Positions 17,065 through 26,198 are shown, counted from the first letter of the stretch. The stretch: 64,000 nt of DNA from Faecalibacterium taiwanense (GCF_036632915.2 NZ_CP155552.1:992001-1056000); one strand, 5' to 3'. Translations and numbers: made by a program. Notes: generated by a model not told the origin, from the sequence alone.

Positions 17065-17666
17065 AGTAAGTCCTTTCTGTTATATCGTTCTCTTGTCAGC
17101 AGATAGCTTCTGCACTCCACCGGTGTGCCGTCAAACTTGTGATCAACGGTGTCGTGGTGGTACACAAAACCGGCTTTTTCCATCACCCGGCCGCTGGCAG
17201 GGTTCTCTTTTGCGTGGCAGCAGGTGAGCCAGCCGCCGTCTGTATTCTCAAACCAGTAGTTTACTGCTGCTTTTAAAGCTTCGGTTGCAAAACCATGGTT
17301 CCACCAGTGCTTCCCGATGCAGTAGCCTGCTTCCCAGATGCCGTCTGTGCAGTCCTGTTGCGGCCAGAGCGCTTTCTGTGCCGGGTCACCGAGCAGAGCA
17401 TTGAAGATGCTGATGCTGCCAAACACCTGCCCGGAAGCCTTTTCCACAATGGCCCACTGGTAGTAGTCCGGGTTCGGGTAAAGGGTGGCCCATGCCGCCA
17501 GCAGACCTACGGTCTCCAGCGCGTTTTTGTGCGGCTCCCACCGCAGAAAGCGGGTCACTTCCGGGTCGGATGCCCAGTTCGTATACATCTGCTCGGCATC
17601 CTCGGGCAGAAGCTGGCGCAGGAAAAGCCGGTCGGTCTCAAGCGTTTGCGTTCCGGCATGGCGCAT
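17061..17666 (-). CDS. GNAT-family N-acetyltransferase (RimJ/RimL-like)
   Basis: A 201-residue Acetyltransf_3-type protein with TDRLFLRQLLPEDAEQMY at the N-terminus. The acetyl-CoA site follows (EAGYCIGKHWWNHGFATEAL), then NPASGRVMEKAGFVY. Family members acetylate protein N-termini, antibiotics or small amines; the substrate is not predictable here. I chose ATG 17666 because GGGGAGG lies 8 bases upstream; a GTG three codons earlier is possible. It is co-transcribed with hflX, whose start it overlaps. Confidence 0.9.
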   Translation of the reverse strand: MRHAGTQTLETDRLFLRQLLPEDAEQMYTNWASDPEVTRFLRWEPHKNALETVGLLAAWATLYPNPDYYQWAIVEKASGQVFGSISIFNALLGDPAQKALWPQQDCTDGIWEAGYCIGKHWWNHGFATEALKAAVNYWFENTDGGWLTCCHAKENPASGRVMEKAGFVYHHDTVDHKFDGTPVECRSYLLTRERYNRKDLL

Positions 17667-17748
17667 GGCACACACCTCCCCACTTTATAAAGTATGCATA
17701 GGATAGCACAAATTTTGCGTTCCTGCAAGCGCCGCCGTGAAAAAACGC

Positions 17749-17777
17749 TTGACCGGACGGCATTTGTGCATTAAACT
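17749..17777 (+). promoter_or_regulatory. Promoter of the homocysteine methyltransferase gene
   Basis: TTGACC (17749-17754), 17-bp spacer, TAAACT (17772-17777). The gene starts about 34 bases after the predicted transcription start, too short a leader for a SAM riboswitch. Confidence 0.6.
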
Positions 17778-17817
17778 GAAAGCCAAGCGTTTTTGTAGGA
17801 AAAAGGAGAACTCCCTC

Positions 17818-19605
17818 ATGAAGGATGTGCGTGAAATTTTAAAAAAGCGCCCGCTGCTGTTCGATGGCGGCATGGGTACATATTATAAGGCAAAGCCCGG
17901 GCAGGAATGTGAGCAGGCAAACCTGCTGGACCCGGATGGCATTTTGACCGTGCACCGCGCGTATCTGGAAGCGGGTGCCGATGCGATCAAGACCAACACC
18001 TTCGGCCTGCCGCGCATGGCAGCAGCGCAGAACCCCATGTGGGAGGCCATGGCGGACGAAGGCTGGAAACTGGCTGCACAGGCCGCTGCAAAGACCAGCG
18101 CTGCCGTGTTTGCCGATCTTGGCCCGGCCCCGGACACCGAGGCACTCCCGGCGGCACAGATCTATACGGCCCTTGCCGAGCGGTTTGTCGCATTGGGTGC
18201 AAAGAACTTTTTGTTTGAGACGCTGAGCAGCGATGCCGGTGTGGCCGAAGCCGCGCGGCAGATCAAAGAAGCAGTGCCGGATGCCTTTGTGCTGGTGTCC
18301 TTTGCAGTGCTGCCGGACGGCTACACCCGCGAGGGCCGTCACTGCGCAGAGCTTGTGCGCAGCATGACTGCCTGCGGTGCAGTGGATGCTGTGGGCCTGA
18401 ACTGCGTTTCTGCTCCCGGTGCCATGCGTGCGCTGGTGCAGCAGCTTGGCGAGACAAAGCTGCCGCTTGCAGTGATGCCCAACGCGGGCTACCCGGTGGT
18501 CACACGCACCCGGGTGCAGTATCAGGGCAGGCCGGAATATTTTGCACGGGAGCTGGCCCGCCTTGCTGCCGAGGGTGTGCGCATTCTGGGCGGCTGCTGC
18601 GGCACTACGCCTGCCCACATTGCGGCCCTGCGTGCGGCACTGGATGCCTTGCCGGAAACACTGCCTGCAGCCCCGGCAGTAGCAGTCTCCACTGCCGCAA
18701 AGCCGGAGGTGGAAAAAGACGATGCCTTCCTGCGCAAGCTGAACGCGGGCAAAAAGGTGATCGCCATTGAGCTGGACAGCCCCAAGGATGCCGACCTGAC
18801 CGGCTATCTGGACGGTGCACGCCGCCTGCAGGCTGCTGGTGCAGACCTTTTGACCATTGCGGACTGTCCCATTGCCCGGGCACGGATGGATTCTTCGCTG
18901 GTGGCCTGCCGGGTGCACCGGGAGCTGGGGCTGAACGTGCTGCCCCACATGACCTGCCGCGACCGCAATCTGAACGCCACCAAGGCCCTGCTGCTGGGCC
19001 TGTACGCCGAGGGCGTGCGGGAGGTGCTGGCCATCACCGGCGACCCCATCCCCACCGCGGAGCGGGACGAGGTGAAAAACGTGTACCAGTTCAACTCCCG
19101 CAAGCTGGCGCAGTACATCGTCTCGCTGGCAGGGGAGGGCCGGGAGATGCCCTCGCCCCTCACCGTGTTCGGTGCGCTGAACCTGAACGCCCGCAACTTT
19201 GATGTGGAGCTGCGCCGCGCACAGGAAAAGCTGCAAAATGGCATGAGCGGCTTCCTTACCCAGCCGGTGCTCTCCGCACAGGCGGTGGTGAACCTGAAAA
19301 AGACCCGCGAAACGCTGGGCGAAAAGGCGAAAATTCTGGCCGGCATCATGCCGGTGGTGAGCCAGCGCAACGCCATCTTTATGGAGAACGAGGTCAACGG
19401 CATCCATGTGGATGCGGAGATCATTGAGCGTTTTGCCGGGCTGGACCGTGCGCAGGGCGAAGAGCTGGGGTTGGAAGTCTCGGTGAAGGCCGCGCAGGCT
19501 GCAGCGCCCTATGCAGACGGCTTTTACCTGATGACCCCCTTCAACCGCATCGCCCTGATGGAGCGGCTCATTGCAAGGCTGAAGGATGAAGGGATCGCGG
19601 ATTGA
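17818..19605 (+). CDS. Bifunctional homocysteine S-methyltransferase / methylenetetrahydrofolate reductase
   Basis: A 595-residue fusion. Residues 1-290 are a homocysteine S-methyltransferase domain: LLFDGGMGTYY, the zinc ligand Cys in VGLNCVSAPG, and the paired zinc Cys in LGGCCGTTPAHI. Residues 300-595 are a MetF-type TIM barrel (KVIAIELDSPKDAD, VLAITGDPIP, FLTQPVL) that reduces methylene-THF using a flavin. Together they make methyl-THF and methylate homocysteine to methionine. ATG 17818 follows AAAAAGGAGAA. Fused forms of this kind occur in many Firmicutes. Confidence 0.93.
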   Translation: MKDVREILKKRPLLFDGGMGTYYKAKPGQECEQANLLDPDGILTVHRAYLEAGADAIKTNTFGLPRMAAAQNPMWEAMADEGWKLAAQAAAKTSAAVFADLGPAPDTEALPAAQIYTALAERFVALGAKNFLFETLSSDAGVAEAARQIKEAVPDAFVLVSFAVLPDGYTREGRHCAELVRSMTACGAVDAVGLNCVSAPGAMRALVQQLGETKLPLAVMPNAGYPVVTRTRVQYQGRPEYFARELARLAAEGVRILGGCCGTTPAHIAALRAALDALPETLPAAPAVAVSTAAKPEVEKDDAFLRKLNAGKKVIAIELDSPKDADLTGYLDGARRLQAAGADLLTIADCPIARARMDSSLVACRVHRELGLNVLPHMTCRDRNLNATKALLLGLYAEGVREVLAITGDPIPTAERDEVKNVYQFNSRKLAQYIVSLAGEGREMPSPLTVFGALNLNARNFDVELRRAQEKLQNGMSGFLTQPVLSAQAVVNLKKTRETLGEKAKILAGIMPVVSQRNAIFMENEVNGIHVDAEIIERFAGLDRAQGEELGLEVSVKAAQAAAPYADGFYLMTPFNRIALMERLIARLKDEGIAD

Positions 19606-19662
19606 AAATGGCCGATGCGTTTGCTCTGGCCATTGATAGCGGAAAAAATATTTTTTATATTT

Positions 19663-19700
19663 GCGTTTGTCGTGGCCTGCGGGCCACTCCAAACGCGTTT
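19663..19700 (+). terminator. Hairpin after the MetF fusion gene
   Basis: GCGTTTG...TGGCC pairs with GGCCA...CAAACGC, followed by a short GTTTTC. It is a plausible but weak terminator. Confidence 0.45.
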
Positions 19701-19760
19701 TCACGAATAAGGCCCAAACCGTAAGATGCAGTGGGATAAATTCTTTTGAAGAAAAAGTAA

Positions 19761-19789
19761 TTGACAAATCGCACAAAAAACGCTATATT
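19761..19789 (+). promoter_or_regulatory. Promoter of the valS T-box leader
   Basis: Perfect TTGACA (19761-19766), 17-bp spacer, TATATT (19784-19789). Confidence 0.85.
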
Positions 19790-19799
19790 CTTTTTATAA

Positions 19800-20042
19800 A
19801 TGCGTTGAAGAAGAGTGTGCACTGCATTTGCCGTTCAGAGAGCCGGAGAATGCTGCGAATCCGGTACGGTCGGGCGGTGTGCTGTCACTTTGGAGCAGGA
19901 GTGGTGAGCTGAAGAGCAAGCCGCTCTCGGAGCTGTCCCACGTTACCGGGGCATCAAGGGGCGCAGGATGCTCTGCGCAATTTGGGTGGTACCGCGGTTA
20001 TTACAGCCGTCCCATGGAACGTTCCGTGGGACGGCTTTTTTC
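19800..20042 (+). promoter_or_regulatory. T-box riboswitch controlling valS
   Basis: The leader has the conserved T-box core TTTGGGTGGTACCGCGG (19981-19997), which pairs with the uncharged tRNA acceptor end. An intrinsic terminator follows: AGCCGTCCCA with TGGGACGGCT plus a T-run, 20005-20042. Stem I carries CAGAGAGCCGG, and CACTTTGGAGC follows the likely specifier GTC (19884-19886), a valine codon. Uncharged tRNA-Val should favour the antiterminator and raise valS expression. Confidence 0.92.
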
Positions 20043-20076
20043 GTCCCACTTCATCATTTTTTACTGGGAGGACCCT

Positions 20077-22782
20077 ATGAAAGAACTTGCAAAACAGTAC
20101 GATCCCAGCCAGGTGGAAGACCGCATCTACCAGTTCTGGCTGGACGGCGGCTACTTCCACACGAAGGCAGACCCCGACAAGAAACCCTACACCATCGTCA
20201 TGCCGCCCCCGAACGTCACCGGTCAGCTGCACATGGGCCATGCGGTGGATAACACCATGCAGGACATCCTCATCCGCACCAAGCGGATGCAGGGCTATGC
20301 TGCCCTGTGGGTGCCCGGTACCGACCATGCATCCATCGCTACCGAAGCCAAGGTGGTGGAGGCCATGCGTGCCGAGGGCCTGACCAAGGAGATGGTGGGC
20401 CGCGATGGTTTTCTGGACCGTGCATGGGCATGGAAGACCAAGTACGGCAACCGCATCGTCAGCCAGCTGAAGAAGCTGGGCAGCAGCTGCGACTGGGATC
20501 GTGAGCGCTTTACTATGGACGAGGGCTGCTCCGAGGCTGTCAAAGAAGTGTTCGTGCGCCTGTACGACAAGGGCCTGATCTACCGCGGCAACCGCATGGT
20601 CAACTGGTGCCCCCACTGCAACACCTCCATTTCTGATGCCGAGGTGGAGTACGAGGAGAAGGACGGCAGCTTCTGGCACCTGCTGTACCCGGTCAAGGAG
20701 ACCGGCGAGATGCTGGAGCTGGCTACTACCCGTCCCGAGACCATGCTGGGCGATACCGCTGTTGCCATCAACGGCGATGACCCCCGCTATGCCCATCTGC
20801 ACGGCTGCCATGTGGTGCTGCCCCTGCTGAACAAGGAGATCCCCATTGTGTGCGACGAGCACGCCGACATGACCAAGGGCACCGGTGTGGTCAAGATCAC
20901 CCCCGCCCACGACCCCAACGACTTTGAAGTGGGTCTGCGCCACGGCCTGCCCATCGTGCGTGTGTTCACCTACGACGGCCACATGACCGGTGCTGCCGAC
21001 AAGGCTGCTGCCGATGCCCTGTTCGCCGCCGGCAAGAACGCCATCAATGAGCCGGAGGTGCTGGACTGCGGCAAGTACGCCGGCATGACCACCCTCGAGG
21101 CCCGCAAGGCCATTCTGGCCGATCTGGAAGCAGGCGGCTTCCTGAAGGAGATCGAGCCCCTCAAGCACGAGGTGGGCACCTGCTACCGCTGCCACTCCAC
21201 CATCGAGCCGATGGTGTCCAAGCAGTGGTTCGTCAAGATGGAGCCGCTGGCAAAGCCCGCCATCGAAAGCGTGGAAAAGGGCGAGATCAAGTTCGTGCCC
21301 GAGCGCTTCACCAAGAACTATATGAACTGGATGAAGAACACCCGCGACTGGTGCATCAGCCGTCAGCTGTGGTGGGGCCATCAGATCCCGGCATGGTACT
21401 GCGACGACTGCGGCGAGACCGTGGTGGCAAAGTCCGCTCCCTGCGCCTGCCCCAAGTGCGGCAGCGCAAAGCTGACCCAGGACCCCGATACGCTGGATAC
21501 CTGGTTCTCCTCCGCTCTGTGGCCCTTCAGCACGCTGGGCTGGCCCAATGAAGAGAGCGAAGACCTCAAGTATTTCTACCCCACCAACACCCTCGTTACC
21601 GGCTACGACATCATCGGCTTCTGGGTCAGCCGCATGATCTTCTCCGGTCTGGCCTACACCGGCAAGGCACCCTTCAGCACTGTCTGCATCCACGGTATCG
21701 TGCGCGACAGTCAGGGCCGCAAGATGTCCAAGAGTCTGGGCAACGGCATCGACCCGCTGGAAGTCATTGCCCAGTACGGTGCAGATGCCCTGCGCTTTAT
21801 GCTGGTGGATGGCTCCACCCCGGGCAACGACATGCGTTATATCGAAAAGAAGGTGGAGGCTGCCCGCAACTTTGCCAATAAGCTGTGGAATGCTACCCGC
21901 TTTGTGCTGATGAACCTGCCCGAGGACTTTACCCCGGGTCTGCCCAGTGAGGACAAGCTGGACATGAGCGACAAGTGGGTGCTCACCAAGCTGAATCAGG
22001 TGGCCGGTGCCATGACCGACAACCTCGACCACTACGAGATGGGTCTGGCCGCCGCCAAGATCAACAGCTTTATCTGGGATGTCTACTGTGACTGGTTCAT
22101 CGAGATTGCAAAGCCCCGCCTGAACTCCGGCGATGCCGAGCAGGCCGACACCGCCCGCCGTGTGCTGGTGTATGTGCTGGACAAGGCCCTCAAGCTGCTG
22201 CATCCCTTCATGCCCTTCATCACCGAGGAGCTGTATCAGGCTCTGCCCGGCTCTGCCGAGACCATCATGACCCAGAGCTGGCCCACCTTTGACGAAGCTC
22301 ACAACTGGGCCGACGAAGAGGAAGCTTTTGAAAAGGTCATGGACTACATCAAGGCCGTGCGTACCATGCGCACCGAGATGAATGTCCACCCCGCCAAAAA
22401 GACCAGCATGATCATCGAGACCGCCGACGCAGCACCCTTCCAGAAGGCACAGGTCTATCTGGCAAAGTTCGCCTTTGCCACCGACGTGACCTTTACCGAG
22501 AAGTACGAGGGCAGCACCGACGGCATGGCGCAGGTGTCCACCCACGCCGCCCGCGGCTTCATCCCCATGATGGAGCTGATCGACCGCGACAAGGAACTGG
22601 CCCGCCTGAACAAGGAAAAGGCCAAGGCCGAAAAGGAAATGGCCATGTTCGCGAACCAGCTGAACAACCCCAAGTTCGTGGAGCGCGCCCCGGCGGCACT
22701 GGTGGAGGATATCCGCAATAAGTACGCCAAGAGCCAGGATAAGCTGGCCAACATCGAGCAGAGCATCAAGGCTCTGGGCTGA
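20077..22782 (+). CDS. valS: Valyl-tRNA synthetase
   Basis: A class Ia aminoacyl-tRNA synthetase of 901 residues that charges tRNA-Val. The HIGH-type motif is HMGH (residues 52-55) after MPPPNVTGQL. The CP1 editing domain contains TTRPETMLGDTAV. KMSKSLGNGIDPLE starts near residue 549. An anticodon-binding domain and a C-terminal coiled-coil (KELARLNKEKAKAEKEMAMF) complete it. ATG 20077 follows GGGAGGA, 35 bases after the T-box terminator. Confidence 0.98.
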   Translation: MKELAKQYDPSQVEDRIYQFWLDGGYFHTKADPDKKPYTIVMPPPNVTGQLHMGHAVDNTMQDILIRTKRMQGYAALWVPGTDHASIATEAKVVEAMRAEGLTKEMVGRDGFLDRAWAWKTKYGNRIVSQLKKLGSSCDWDRERFTMDEGCSEAVKEVFVRLYDKGLIYRGNRMVNWCPHCNTSISDAEVEYEEKDGSFWHLLYPVKETGEMLELATTRPETMLGDTAVAINGDDPRYAHLHGCHVVLPLLNKEIPIVCDEHADMTKGTGVVKITPAHDPNDFEVGLRHGLPIVRVFTYDGHMTGAADKAAADALFAAGKNAINEPEVLDCGKYAGMTTLEARKAILADLEAGGFLKEIEPLKHEVGTCYRCHSTIEPMVSKQWFVKMEPLAKPAIESVEKGEIKFVPERFTKNYMNWMKNTRDWCISRQLWWGHQIPAWYCDDCGETVVAKSAPCACPKCGSAKLTQDPDTLDTWFSSALWPFSTLGWPNEESEDLKYFYPTNTLVTGYDIIGFWVSRMIFSGLAYTGKAPFSTVCIHGIVRDSQGRKMSKSLGNGIDPLEVIAQYGADALRFMLVDGSTPGNDMRYIEKKVEAARNFANKLWNATRFVLMNLPEDFTPGLPSEDKLDMSDKWVLTKLNQVAGAMTDNLDHYEMGLAAAKINSFIWDVYCDWFIEIAKPRLNSGDAEQADTARRVLVYVLDKALKLLHPFMPFITEELYQALPGSAETIMTQSWPTFDEAHNWADEEEAFEKVMDYIKAVRTMRTEMNVHPAKKTSMIIETADAAPFQKAQVYLAKFAFATDVTFTEKYEGSTDGMAQVSTHAARGFIPMMELIDRDKELARLNKEKAKAEKEMAMFANQLNNPKFVERAPAALVEDIRNKYAKSQDKLANIEQSIKALG

Positions 22783-22783
22783 T

Positions 22784-23296
22784 TTGAGCGGGGAATATAA
22801 CAGCAGCGCACAGCGCACTTCGCCGTGGGTGACCGCAGGGCGGGTGATCTTTACCCTTGCTCTCATCGGCTGCATCGCGTTCATCTTTTCCAATTCCATG
22901 AAGATCGCCTCGGTGTCTACTGTGTCCAGCAGCCGGGTGCTCACTCTGCTGCAGGCGGCTCTGCGCCGTCTGGGCCATCCGGCCCTTGCCCAGCGCCTGA
23001 CCGACCACATCGTGCGCAAGCTGGCACACTTCTGCGAGTATATGCTGGAGGGCTTTCTGCTCATGCTGTGTATGCGGGTGTATACCCGGCAGTATATCTG
23101 GCACATCAGCGTGCCCATGCTGGGCGGCGTGCTCACTGCGCTGACCGATGAGACCATCCAGATCTTTTCGCCCGGACGCAGCAGTCAGGTCACCGATGTG
23201 TGGCTGGATTCAGCCGGTGTTCTGGCGGGCATCCTTACGGCGCTGGTGCTCATGGCGCTGTGCAGATTGTTGTTCAACCATCGTAATAAGGAGTAA
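22784..23296 (+). CDS. VanZ-like membrane protein
   Basis: A 170-residue protein of the VanZ-like family. It has three or four predicted transmembrane helices (VIFTLALIGCIAFIFSNS; YMLEGFLLMLCMRVY; VLAGILTALVLMALC). The family signature is VRKLAHFCEYMLEG, then LTDETIQIFSPGRSSQVTDV and WLDSAGVLAG. VanZ itself gives low-level teicoplanin resistance, but most homologues have no assigned role. Translation probably starts at a TTG two bases after the valS stop, with no good ribosome site, implying coupling; a GTG at 22829 is an alternative. Confidence 0.88.
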   Translation: MSGEYNSSAQRTSPWVTAGRVIFTLALIGCIAFIFSNSMKIASVSTVSSSRVLTLLQAALRRLGHPALAQRLTDHIVRKLAHFCEYMLEGFLLMLCMRVYTRQYIWHISVPMLGGVLTALTDETIQIFSPGRSSQVTDVWLDSAGVLAGILTALVLMALCRLLFNHRNKE

Positions 23297-23299
23297 CCA

Positions 23300-24565
23300 A
23301 TGACCATCGAACAGGCAAATCAGTATTTTGCCGCCCTGCCGGACGGTTTTGCCTCCACCGAACAGCTGCGCGCCGCGTTCACCGCGCCGGTGCAGAAGGT
23401 GCAGTTCGTGGGCGTGGCAGGCACGGCAGGCAAGACCGTGACGGCCCGCCTGCTGGCGGCCATCCTGCACGCACAGGGGATCCATGCCGGCCTGTACCAT
23501 GCCGGGTGCCGCCCGCTGTCGGAGCGCATCTGCATCGATGATGCCCCGGTGGACGAGGGCCTGCTGGCTCTGACTGCGGATACCCTTTCCGCAGCCGAAG
23601 CCCTGCCGCAGGATGCAGCGGAGCTGGCCGCTGCGGCCAACTGCTTTGGCGCAGCGGGCTGCACGCTGGCCGTGGTGGAACTGCCGGATGCGGGCCTTGC
23701 GGAAGCACTGCCCGGCATGCCGGTGTGCGCCGTCACGTCGGTCGGCCCGGACGGTGTGAGCCGCTCGGTGGAGCGCCTTGCGGCTTTGGCAGCAGGTGTC
23801 ATGCGCAAGGAAAGCATCTGCGTCACCGCGCCGGAGCAGCCCAAGTCTGTGCTCAGCGAGCTGATCGTGGCCGCAGGCAAGTGCGGCTGTGAGCTGGTGG
23901 TGCCGGACCCGGAGGATATCACCTTTCTGGAGGCAGAAAAGTTTGCCAGCAAGGTGGACTACGGCGGATATACCGTGCCGCTGGCTTTTCTGGGCCGTCA
24001 TGCGGCGGGCAGCGCTGCCATGGCTGTGGAGCTTTCGCTGGCGCTGTGCCGCAAGGGCTTTGATATTACCGACGATGCCATTCTGGAAGGTCTGGCTGCG
24101 GTGGAGAACCGCAGCAGCATCCGGGTCATCTCGCAGCGCCCACTCATCATTCTGGATGCCTGCCGCACCCCGCAGCAGGCAGCGGCCTTGCTGCGTGTGC
24201 TCAACATGGCCAAGGTGCGCCATATGAGCGCCATCATCGGTCTGGCAGAGGAGGAGGGAGCCGAAGCGTTCTTCTCCGCACTGGAGACCGGCCTGACCCC
24301 TGAAGAGCAGAAAAAGGATAAGTCCACCATGCCCGGCATGAGTGAGAACCCCTTTGATAAGGTGTATCTTGTCACCCCGGCAGGCGGCGATGACGAGATG
24401 ACGGCCCGTTTGACCGAAAAGGCAAAGTATCATTTTGATGCCGAGATGTGCACCAGCATTGCCGAAGCTGTGGAGTTGGCTCATGCCAACACCCGCCGCG
24501 GCCTGCTGGTCTGCGGCGGTGAAGCTGCCGCGCTGGAAGCGGCCGAACTGCTGGTGAACAGCTGA
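23300..24565 (+). CDS. Mur-ligase/FolC-like protein with altered active-site motifs
   Basis: A 421-residue protein with the overall plan of Mur ligases and folylpolyglutamate synthase. The ATP loop reads VGVAGTAGKTVTARLLAAIL, where FolC has GTNGKGS. The C-terminal ligase domain has LDACRTPQQAAALLRVL, where FolC has D-(G/S)-A-H-NP. The missing His-Asn pair and the changed loop suggest altered or lost ligase activity, or a different substrate. AAGGAG precedes the ATG, 3 bases after the VanZ-like gene. I cannot name its substrate. Confidence 0.75.
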   Translation: MTIEQANQYFAALPDGFASTEQLRAAFTAPVQKVQFVGVAGTAGKTVTARLLAAILHAQGIHAGLYHAGCRPLSERICIDDAPVDEGLLALTADTLSAAEALPQDAAELAAAANCFGAAGCTLAVVELPDAGLAEALPGMPVCAVTSVGPDGVSRSVERLAALAAGVMRKESICVTAPEQPKSVLSELIVAAGKCGCELVVPDPEDITFLEAEKFASKVDYGGYTVPLAFLGRHAAGSAAMAVELSLALCRKGFDITDDAILEGLAAVENRSSIRVISQRPLIILDACRTPQQAAALLRVLNMAKVRHMSAIIGLAEEEGAEAFFSALETGLTPEEQKKDKSTMPGMSENPFDKVYLVTPAGGDDEMTARLTEKAKYHFDAEMCTSIAEAVELAHANTRRGLLVCGGEAAALEAAELLVNS

Positions 24566-24593
24566 GCCGACACGCTTCCCTAAAAAATAAACG

Positions 24594-24640
24594 AAAGATC
24601 CCGTACACTGAAACCATGTGTACGGGATCTTTTTATTTTT
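24594..24640 (+). terminator. Terminator between the ligase-like gene and spoIIAA
   Basis: AAGATCCCGTACAC pairs perfectly with GTGTACGGGATCTT, followed by TTTATTTTT. The spoIIA operon therefore needs its own promoter or readthrough. Confidence 0.9.
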
Positions 24641-24661
24641 GGCAAAGGAGATGGACAAACC

Positions 24662-24979
24662 ATGGCAACGGTAAGCTTCAGCCCGGCGGGCGATGTGCTT
24701 TATGCCTACCTTGCGGGCGAGATCGATCACGATGCGGCGCAAAGCCTGCGCATCCAGCTGGATGATGCACTGGTCAGCCGTGCCCCGCAGACCATGATCC
24801 TGGATTTTGGCGGGGTCGGATTTATGGATTCATCCGGTGTAGGGCTGATCCTGGGGCGGCAGCGCATTGCCCGCACACTGGGCACGGCACTGCGGGTGCA
24901 GCACACACCGTCCCAGCTGGCAAAGGTGCTGCAGCTGGCGCGCATCCCCTGCACGGATGCAGGACAGAAGGAGGAATAA
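24662..24979 (+). CDS. spoIIAA: Anti-anti-sigma factor SpoIIAA (STAS domain)
   Basis: A 105-residue STAS protein. In spore formers, unphosphorylated SpoIIAA binds SpoIIAB and frees sigma-F. The phosphorylatable serine lies in GFMDSSGVGLILGRQRIA, the diagnostic motif. The ribosome site AAAGGAGATG precedes the ATG. It is the first gene of a three-gene operon with the anti-sigma factor and sigma factor, in the same order as the Bacillus spoIIA operon. Confidence 0.93.
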   Translation: MATVSFSPAGDVLYAYLAGEIDHDAAQSLRIQLDDALVSRAPQTMILDFGGVGFMDSSGVGLILGRQRIARTLGTALRVQHTPSQLAKVLQLARIPCTDAGQKEE

Positions 24980-24982
24980 ACC

Positions 24983-25417
24983 ATGAAAGCGGAAAACACA
25001 ACAAAGATCCAGTTCGATTCCCTCAGTGTGAACGAAAGCTACGCCCGGGGCGCAGCGGCGGCCTTTCTTGCCCGGTACGACCCCACCGTGCCGCAGCTGG
25101 CCGATATCAAAACGGCAGTGTCTGAGGCGGTGACCAACTGCATCGTCCATGCCTACCCGGACCACATCGGGCCGGTGGCCATGAGCATTGCAGTCTATCC
25201 CGGGCGGGAGGTGCACATCACGGTGGCAGATAAGGGCATCGGCATCCCGGATATCCCGCAGGCCATGGAACCGCTGTTTACCACCGGAAACCCGGAGGAA
25301 CGCTCCGGGCTGGGCTTTGCGGTGATGCAGAGCTTTATGGATAAGGTCAAGGTCATCTCAAAGCCCGGCAAGGGTACAAAGGTGCTGCTCATCAAGCGTC
25401 TGGCCCAGAGAGAATGA
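24983..25417 (+). CDS. spoIIAB: Anti-sigma-F factor and serine kinase SpoIIAB
   Basis: A 144-residue GHKL-type kinase that holds sigma-F inactive and phosphorylates SpoIIAA. The N-box is KTAVSEAVTNCIVHAY. The G1 box is VADKGIGIPDI, and the lid/G2 region is SGLGFAVMQSFMD. Only 3 bases separate it from spoIIAA. All nucleotide-binding motifs are intact, so the gene is under selection. Confidence 0.94.
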   Translation: MKAENTTKIQFDSLSVNESYARGAAAAFLARYDPTVPQLADIKTAVSEAVTNCIVHAYPDHIGPVAMSIAVYPGREVHITVADKGIGIPDIPQAMEPLFTTGNPEERSGLGFAVMQSFMDKVKVISKPGKGTKVLLIKRLAQRE

Positions 25418-25444
25418 TACATAACAGGAAAGGCAGGCAGGAGC

Positions 25445-26116
25445 ATGGTATCGGATAAGACCCGGCGGGACGCATTCATTGAGCAGAATCTGGGGCTGGT
25501 GCACGCCTGCGCCGGGCGCTTCCGCGGGCGGGGCATAGAGTACGATGACCTGTACAGTGCCGGATGCATGGGACTTGTAAAAGCCTGCGATAATTTTGAT
25601 GAGAGCCGCGGCGTATGCTTTTCTACCTATGCAGTGCCGGTAATTTTAGGCGAGATCAAAAAGCTGTTCCGGGACAGCGGCACAGTCAAGGTGAGCCGCT
25701 CCTTAAAAGAATTGGGGATGCGCGTACAGGCGGCACGGGAGCATCACATGAAAGTGTGCGGTACGGAGCCGACCCTTTCTCAGCTGGCGGAAGAATTGAA
25801 TGAACCTACAGAGAACATCACACTTGCCATTCAGGCGGCACAGCCCGCCATGAGCCTGACCCCGGAAAATGAAGAAGAGGACCGGCAGATGGATATTCCA
25901 GTAGAATCCCCGGAAGAAGCATTGGCAGAACGCATCAGTCTGGAAGAGGTGCTTCACGCTTTGCCGGAACAGGACAGGCAATTGATCCGCCTGCGGTTTT
26001 ATGGCAACAAGACCCAGAGTGAAACTGCAAAGGTGCTGCATACCACACAGGTGCAGATCTCCCGGCGGGAACGCAAGATACTGGTGCAGCTGCGCCGCCG
26101 ACTTTTAGAAGATTAG
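25445..26116 (+). CDS. sigF: Sporulation sigma factor SigF
   Basis: A 223-residue sigma-70 family factor of the sigma-F/G type; sigma-F is the first forespore-specific factor in Bacillus. Region 2 has EYDDLYSAGCMGLVKACDNF and FSTYAVPVILGEIKKLFRD. Region 3 has LSQLAEELN. Region 4 has LPEQDRQLIRLRFYGNKTQS and a C-terminal HTH. It is complete, with GGCAGGAG before the ATG. The genus is usually regarded as non-sporulating, so its current role is uncertain. Confidence 0.93.
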   Translation: MVSDKTRRDAFIEQNLGLVHACAGRFRGRGIEYDDLYSAGCMGLVKACDNFDESRGVCFSTYAVPVILGEIKKLFRDSGTVKVSRSLKELGMRVQAAREHHMKVCGTEPTLSQLAEELNEPTENITLAIQAAQPAMSLTPENEEEDRQMDIPVESPEEALAERISLEEVLHALPEQDRQLIRLRFYGNKTQSETAKVLHTTQVQISRRERKILVQLRRRLLED

Positions 26117-26198
26117 ATGTCATACTTTCCAGATTAAAAGGAAAAAACTGGGCAAAAAGCCAAAAGCCGGATTTTTGCGAAAAATATGAAGAAAATGC

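Noticed and set aside
19954..23157. A 1,067-codon minus-strand open frame across valS
   Set aside because: It is antisense to an intact valS with a T-box leader; composition is that of reverse-read coding DNA.
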